A stretch of DNA of 6,559 nucleotides from the NCBI GenBank assembly GCA_021779775.1, contig JAJYAB010000038.1, positions 1-6,559 of the forward strand, written 5' to 3'. The notes beneath the pieces are model-generated. The model had not been told where the DNA came from, did not search any database, and saw only the letters and a program-made list of their open reading frames with translations. Shown one piece after another: positions 1-4,385 of the stretch; the first letter of the stretch is position 1, and every line of letters starts with the position of its first letter. Both the position numbers and the translations under genes were made by a program. Source of the stretch: Actinomycetes bacterium (GTDB lineage: Bacteria; Actinomycetota; Acidimicrobiia; Acidimicrobiales; UBA8190).

Positions 1-579
1 CACCGGGTCGTCTTGTCGACCATCCACCGGATGAAGGGGCGCGAGTGGGACCGGGTGGTGATCTTCGGAGCCTCCCAGGGCACGCTTCCGCACCGTTTGG
101 CCTCCGACCTCGAGGAGGAGCGGCGAGTGCTCCACGTCGCGCTGACCCGGGCGCGGGTGCAGGCGGTGGTGCTGGCTGACGCCAACGCACCTTCCGAATT
201 CCTCGGCGAGCTGGACGGAGCACGTCCCCGTCGGCCCGGACCGGCAGCGGGGGAGCGTGGCCTCGACACCGCCGGCACCCGGGGGAAGCGCACCCGGCTC
301 GAGACTGCCGGCGTTGCCACAGCCCAGGCGGGCAGCGGCCCGGTCGGCGAAGCGCTGCTCGACGCGCTGCGCGGGTGGCGTCGAGCCACCGCAGCACGCG
401 ACGCCGTCCCTGCCTACGTCGTCCTGAACGACGAGCACCTCCGGGGGATTGCCCACCGAGCACCGGCCAGCATCCGCGATCTCGCCGGATGCCCCGGCAT
501 CGGACCGACTCGGCTCGAGCGCTACGGTGACGACATCCTGGCGGTGATCGAGGAAGCGGGGGCTCCGGCGGGATCCTGA
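1..579 (+). CDS. uvrD2: UvrD2-like ATP-dependent DNA helicase with HRDC domain, 3' end only
   Basis: This is the last 192 codons of a superfamily 1A (UvrD/PcrA-like) helicase; the reading frame is already open at base 1, so the start and the Walker A half lie upstream. Helicase motif V is visible as TIHRMKGREWDRVVI (residues 7-21 of the fragment) and motif VI as EEERRVLHVALTRAR (about 38-52), whose arginine contacts ATP in this family. A Pro/Gly/Arg-rich linker of about 60 residues follows. Residues 114-188 then form an HRDC domain, recognisable from the helical LLDALRGWR segment and the SIRDLAGCPGIGPTRLERYG hairpin region. A UvrD-type helicase ending in HRDC is the arrangement of actinobacterial UvrD2, a 3'-5' helicase involved in genome maintenance; HRDC domains commonly bind nucleic acid. 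Mycobacterial UvrD2, as I recall it, carries a tetracysteine motif between helicase and HRDC. This linker has no cysteine, so the assignment is to the family rather than strict orthology. The nearest downstream gene is the Nudix hydrolase after a 125-bp gap. Confidence 0.88.
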   Translation, partial: HRVVLSTIHRMKGREWDRVVIFGASQGTLPHRLASDLEEERRVLHVALTRARVQAVVLADANAPSEFLGELDGARPRRPGPAAGERGLDTAGTRGKRTRLETAGVATAQAGSGPVGEALLDALRGWRRATAARDAVPAYVVLNDEHLRGIAHRAPASIRDLAGCPGIGPTRLERYGDDILAVIEEAGAPAGS

Positions 580-653
580 GCGAAGTGCCTCCATCCCCGA
601 GCCCAGGTCGTCGCCCACGCGCTTCGTAGGCGGCGGAGCGCCCGGCGGCTCTG

Positions 654-673
654 GTGCCGGAACGTGCCGGAAC
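654..673 (+). repeat. Perfect 10-bp tandem duplication (GTGCCGGAAC x2)
   Basis: GTGCCGGAAC occurs twice back to back in the spacer between the uvrD2 end and the Nudix gene, followed by GG. The second copy lies 17 bp upstream of the TAGGGT box at 691-696, where a -35 element or activator site would fall. The first copy also contains the alternative upstream GTG start of the Nudix frame at 654. It could be a regulatory repeat or simply a chance slippage duplication; nothing in the sequence decides this. Confidence 0.45.
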
Positions 674-690
674 GGCTCGACCGGGGCCGG

Positions 691-704
691 TAGGGTCGCG
701 GACC
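691..704 (+). promoter_or_regulatory. Possible -10 box for a leaderless Nudix transcript
   Basis: TAGGGT at 691-696 fits the actinobacterial TANNNT -10 consensus and ends 8 bases before the in-frame GTG at 705. That is the spacing expected when transcription starts on, or within a base or two of, the start codon. No Shine-Dalgarno sequence precedes this GTG, in line with a leaderless mRNA. The -35 region is weak: GGAACG at 669-674, 16 bases upstream of the box, does not resemble TTGACA. The call is an inference from spacing. Confidence 0.35.
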
Positions 705-1166
705 GTGGACGGCACTTCCGGCGACGGGTTCGTCACCTTGGCCGACGGCACGCTCCGGTGGGGCAGGTTCGGCGCTGCGGGGGTCCTGCTCCGCCACCAC
801 GACGCCCGAGGCGAGGTCGCCGTCTTCGTCGCCCGGCGCTCGATGTACACCCATCAGGGCGGGACCTGGGCCATCCCCGGGGGCGCGTTGCACCGGGGTG
901 AGCAGCCGCTCGACGCCGCGCTGCGCGAGTTCGCGGAGGAGATCGGTGTCGCCGTGGGGGAGCACACCGTGGTGCAGGTGCACGAGGACGACCACGGGGG
1001 CTGGAGCTATTGGACCCACCTCCTCGACATAGCGGACCGGTTCGTCTGCCCGGACGTGCTCGGATGGGAGACGGCAGAGGCACGGTGGGTCCGGGCCAGC
1101 GAGCTCGCCGACCTGCCCCTGTTCGATGCGTTCCGGGCGACGATGGTACAGCTCGGGCTCCTCTGA
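705..1166 (+). CDS. Nudix hydrolase (MutT-like), about 153 residues
   Basis: This is a small, single-domain pyrophosphohydrolase of the Nudix superfamily, which cleaves nucleoside diphosphates linked to another moiety using Mg2+ or Mn2+. The Nudix box is complete at residues 60-82 counted from GTG 705 (bases 882-950): G, five residues, E66, seven residues, R74-E75, E78-E79, then G81. All the metal-binding glutamates are therefore present. The strand before it (WGRFGAAGVLL, then TWAIPGG) is typical of actinobacterial MutT-like proteins. Substrate cannot be read from the sequence; an oxidised or non-canonical nucleotide is a reasonable guess given the repair genes around it. It is far too short for NudC (about 300 residues) and lacks that family's zinc cysteines. 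I chose GTG 705 because a TANNNT box lies just upstream and the conserved domain begins about 15 residues later. GTG 654, 17 codons further upstream in frame, is the alternative. The gene ends 21 bp before the next one. Confidence 0.87.
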   Translation: MDGTSGDGFVTLADGTLRWGRFGAAGVLLRHHDARGEVAVFVARRSMYTHQGGTWAIPGGALHRGEQPLDAALREFAEEIGVAVGEHTVVQVHEDDHGGWSYWTHLLDIADRFVCPDVLGWETAEARWVRASELADLPLFDAFRATMVQLGLL

Positions 1167-1189
1167 CCGTGGCGCCCCCCGCCTACCAT
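1163..1189 (+). promoter_or_regulatory. Possible promoter for addB with leaderless start
   Basis: TACCAT at 1184-1189 matches TANNNT and is followed by seven bases and then an in-frame GTG at 1197. CTGACC at 1163-1168, which overlaps the Nudix stop codon, matches four of six bases of TTGACA and sits 15 bp upstream of the box. If this is used, the ATG at 1188 would overlap the -10 box and could not be translated from this transcript, making GTG 1197 the start. Read-through from the Nudix gene is also possible given the 21-bp gap. The call rests on pattern and spacing only. Confidence 0.35.
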
Positions 1190-4100
1190 GCCCGGCGTGT
1201 CGCTGACCGTGAACGTCGTGCCCTACGGACCGGATGCCGTCGCCGCGCTCAGGTCGGTCACCGCCACCTGGCAGGCGGAAGATCCGCTAGCTGCGGTCAA
1301 CGTTGTCGTGCCACGCCCCCAGATCGGGCTTGCCACCCGACGTCAGCTGGCGGCAGGCCAGGCCGGGGCGGCAGGCCACTCTCGCGCAGGTATCGTGAAC
1401 GTCCGCTTCGCCACGCTGGAGCGCCTGGCCGACCAGATCGCCGCCCCGCTCCTGGTCGCCGGTGGGCAGAAGCCGGAGTCGACCACGATCGTGCACGCCG
1501 CAGTGCGCGCCGCGCTCGCCGCATCGGACGGACCGGTCGTCGGTCCGCTACGCCATCACCCGGCGATGGTCGCAGACCTCGTCGCTGTCTACCGCCAGCT
1601 TCGGTCGGTCCCCGACGCAGCACTGGGCCGTCTGGCGAGCCAGAGCCTTCGGGCAGCCGACGTCGTCGAGGTCGTCCGCCGAGCACGCCGCTCGATGGCT
1701 GGCTGGTATGGCGACCATGATCGGCTGCAGGCGGCCGCCGCTGTACTGCACGGCAGCACGTCCCGATCTGTGGACCCCGTCGTGCTCTACCTGCCGCAGC
1801 ACCTCGACGTCGACCAACTGGCATTCGTGCGGGCATTGGCCTCGCGGGTCCCCGTCGCCGCGGTGGTCGGTGCGACGGGGGATCGGTCGGCTGACGATCG
1901 GGCTCGGGCACTGGTCGGTTGCCTGTCCGACGACCATGCATTGTCCGACGAGGATGCATCGGCGTGGCCGGTACAGCTCCCCGCCCGGCCTACCAGCGCC
2001 ACCAGCTTTCCGTCGCCAGACGCCGAGGTGCACGCGGTGACCCGTCGTGTCTTCGACCGGATGGCCGCTGGGCTGCCGCTCGAGCAGATGGCCATCTTGC
2101 ACCCGGGCGACGCGTCCTACCCACCAGCCATCTTCGACGCCCTCCGCCGGTCGGGCATGCCCTTCAACGGACCGACCTCCCGGCCACTGCGCGCCACGGT
2201 GACAGGTCGGGCGTTGCTGGGGCTGATCACCGTTGCCGACGGAGGCTGGCAGCGTTCTGCGGTGGCGCACTGGCTCGCCAGCATTCCCCTCGTCCATGAC
2301 GGCCAGCCCGCGCCCGCCGTCGAATGGGATGTGTTGTCGTGCGACGCAGGGGTGATCGGGGGAGCGGAGTCTTGGCAGTCCCATCTGGTCAGCCACGCCA
2401 AAGCCCTCCGGCGCAAGGCGGCCCGGTGCAGCGCGGGGATGGCTTCCCAGATCGAGCAGCAGGCCGACCAGTCGATGGCCCTCGCGTCGTTCATGGCCGA
2501 TGTGGTCGCCCGCTGCGAGGAGTCGCCCAGCACCTGGTCGGAGTGGTCAGCCTGGTCGCTGCGCCTGGTGCGCCGCCTTCTCGGCAGCATGGCCCGGCGT
2601 GCAGGGTGGCCCGCCGCCGAGCAGCACGCCCATGACGCGGTGGTGCGCCTGCTGGAGCAGATCGGAGCGCTCGACGCCTTGGGCACCCACGCCGGTCCGG
2701 GAGACTTCCGAGCGGTGGTGGCGGATGCGCTGGACGCACCGGCGCCACAGGCGACGCGCTTCGGCCAAGGTGTGTTCGTGGGGCGGGTGGACGAAGTGGT
2801 GGGCATGCCGCTGGCGGCCGTGTTCGTGCTCGGTATGGCCGATGGTCGCTTTCCTCCGGCGCCGCAGGACGACACGCTGCTCCCTCTAGCCGAGCGGTCA
2901 GCTGCCGGCGGAGGCATCCCCCCTGGCAGCGACCTGCCTGCTGATGCTCGCCACGACTACCTGGCAGTGCTGGCCTCGGCGCGTGAGCGGCACCTGTCGT
3001 TCGCCCGGGGCGACCAGCGCCGGGGGGGCCAACAGCGGCCTGCCCGCTGGTTCCTCGACGCCGTCCAGAGTTTGGCCGGTACCCTCGGACCGCGGGGCGG
3101 GGAAGCCCGGTTGTACAGCGGTGACCTCGAGCACCTGGCCCCCGTGCCCGGGTATGCGGCGGTGCCGTCCTTGACGGCGGTGGTGCGGGCCGAGGGCGAG
3201 GCCGCGTCGAGCGGTGACTGGGATCTGCGCAGCTTGCTGCGGTGGCACGACCGCCATGGTCGGCTCGGCGGCCATCCGTTGCTCGACGCCGACCGGGTCC
3301 TGGCTCAGGGCATCCGTGCTCACGCCGAGCGCCGATCACGCCGCTTCACTCGCTTCGACGGGGCTATCGGTCGGCACGACGGCCATCTGGTGGTCGGGTC
3401 GCCAGCTTCCGGGGCGGTCCAGTCGCCGACGGGGCTGCAGACGTATGCCCAGTGCCCCCGGAAGTACCTCTTCGCGCGGCTGCTCCGCATCTCGGCGCGT
3501 GAGCGTCCGGAGGAGATCTGGCAGATCAGCCCGCTCGACCGAGGCAGCCTGGTCCACGAGGTGCTCGAAGCGTTCGTCGCCAGCCAGACGGTCCGGTCGC
3601 CCCAGGAGCGCATCCAGCCGGGCCAGTCGTGGGGTGAGGACGGGCGCCGGCATCTGCACGACGTCGCCGGCAGGATATTCGAGCGCTACGAGCAACGTGG
3701 GCTCACCGGCCGGAGCACGCTGTGGGAGCTGGACCGGCGCCGGATCATGCGCGATCTCGTCCGGTTCCTGGCAGAGGACGACGCCGACCGAGCGGAGCTG
3801 GGCAGCACCCCTGAGGCGGTAGAGCTGGCGTTCGGACCTGGGGAAGGTGCCCAGGTCATCGTCGAGCTCGACGGGGGACGGCGTGTCGAGTTCCGGGGTC
3901 GAGGTGACCGTGTCGACCGGACCCGTTCAGGAGGCGTGGTGGTGACCGACTATAAGACGGGTTCGCCTGCTGCTTTCCGCTCCTTGGCCGAAGACCCGGT
4001 ATCGGGGGGCCGGCTGTTGCAGCTGCCGATCTACGGCTTGGCCGCCCGCGCCCGGTTCGGGGACGTGCCCGTGCGGACGCGCTACTGGTTCGTCAGCTCG

Positions 4101-4385
4101 GCGGGGAAGTTCGTCCGGCACGGGTACGACCTTGACGACGCCTGCCTCGACCGGTTCCGATCGGTGGTCGGGGTCATCGCAGACGGGATCGAGTCCGGCT
4201 GCTTCCCCGCCAACCCGGGCCCACCGGTCAACGGGACCAACGCCAACTGCGCGACCTGCGACTTCACGAGCGTCTGCCCGTCGGATCGGTGGTCCGCCTG
4301 GGAGCGGATCCGTGAGGCCGGGGAGCTGAGCGCCTACCGGGCCCTGGTAGAGCGGGACCCCGATGGGGGCGGGGGCGGCGCATGA
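1188..4385 (+). CDS. addB: AddB-type subunit of helicase-nuclease (inactive helicase fold plus Fe-S RecB-family nuclease)
   Basis: This 1065-residue protein is the predicted AddB partner of the AddA-like helicase encoded next to it; together they would resect double-strand breaks for recombination. The N-terminal half has a superfamily 1 helicase fold but no P-loop: where Firmicute AddB has a GxxGxGKT-like P-loop, this one reads VVPYGPDAVAAL, followed by VVVPRPQIGLATRRQLA. The Walker B position is also degenerate (VVLYLPQHLD, residues 198-207). Residues 528-556 (GVFVGRVDEV through VFVLGMADGRFPP) match the AddB motif V region, and RERHLSFARGDQR follows as a motif VI-like segment. The C-terminal nuclease keeps every expected residue: H790 in GSLVHEVL, D907 in GRGDRVD, D921 and K923 in TDYKTG, and Q945/Y949 in QLPIY. 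Four cysteines, C756 (YAQCPRKY) and C1021, C1024, C1030 (CxxCx5C), match the 4Fe-4S arrangement of AddB. The start could be ATG 1188 or GTG 1197; neither has a Shine-Dalgarno sequence. The last residues are a Gly-rich tail. AdnA-type naming is the alternative, but the missing P-loop argues against it. Confidence 0.87.
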   Translation: MPGVSLTVNVVPYGPDAVAALRSVTATWQAEDPLAAVNVVVPRPQIGLATRRQLAAGQAGAAGHSRAGIVNVRFATLERLADQIAAPLLVAGGQKPESTTIVHAAVRAALAASDGPVVGPLRHHPAMVADLVAVYRQLRSVPDAALGRLASQSLRAADVVEVVRRARRSMAGWYGDHDRLQAAAAVLHGSTSRSVDPVVLYLPQHLDVDQLAFVRALASRVPVAAVVGATGDRSADDRARALVGCLSDDHALSDEDASAWPVQLPARPTSATSFPSPDAEVHAVTRRVFDRMAAGLPLEQMAILHPGDASYPPAIFDALRRSGMPFNGPTSRPLRATVTGRALLGLITVADGGWQRSAVAHWLASIPLVHDGQPAPAVEWDVLSCDAGVIGGAESWQSHLVSHAKALRRKAARCSAGMASQIEQQADQSMALASFMADVVARCEESPSTWSEWSAWSLRLVRRLLGSMARRAGWPAAEQHAHDAVVRLLEQIGALDALGTHAGPGDFRAVVADALDAPAPQATRFGQGVFVGRVDEVVGMPLAAVFVLGMADGRFPPAPQDDTLLPLAERSAAGGGIPPGSDLPADARHDYLAVLASARERHLSFARGDQRRGGQQRPARWFLDAVQSLAGTLGPRGGEARLYSGDLEHLAPVPGYAAVPSLTAVVRAEGEAASSGDWDLRSLLRWHDRHGRLGGHPLLDADRVLAQGIRAHAERRSRRFTRFDGAIGRHDGHLVVGSPASGAVQSPTGLQTYAQCPRKYLFARLLRISARERPEEIWQISPLDRGSLVHEVLEAFVASQTVRSPQERIQPGQSWGEDGRRHLHDVAGRIFERYEQRGLTGRSTLWELDRRRIMRDLVRFLAEDDADRAELGSTPEAVELAFGPGEGAQVIVELDGGRRVEFRGRGDRVDRTRSGGVVVTDYKTGSPAAFRSLAEDPVSGGRLLQLPIYGLAARARFGDVPVRTRYWFVSSAGKFVRHGYDLDDACLDRFRSVVGVIADGIESGCFPANPGPPVNGTNANCATCDFTSVCPSDRWSAWERIREAGELSAYRALVERDPDGGGGGA

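Noticed and set aside
580..626. Weak inverted match GCGAAG with CTTCG downstream
   Set aside because: Only five base pairs over a loop of about 35 bases; too weak for a terminator or operator.
642..660. Small inverted repeat CCGGC/GCCGG with a 9-base loop after uvrD2
   Set aside because: A five-base-pair stem without a following T tract is not a convincing intrinsic terminator, and such short GC palindromes are expected by chance at this base composition.
654..704. Upstream GTG at 654 as start of the Nudix gene
   Set aside because: It is in frame, but the extra 17 residues (PERAGTARPG and so on) look like non-coding repeat sequence, there is no ribosome binding site, and the TAGGGT box lies inside this stretch. 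Kept as an alternative only.
1297..3339. Several - strand and alternative + strand open frames of 200-280 codons within addB
   Set aside because: Their products are Arg/Pro/Ser-rich with no motifs, and they overlap the addB frame, which has continuous family signatures. High GC suppresses stop codons in all frames.
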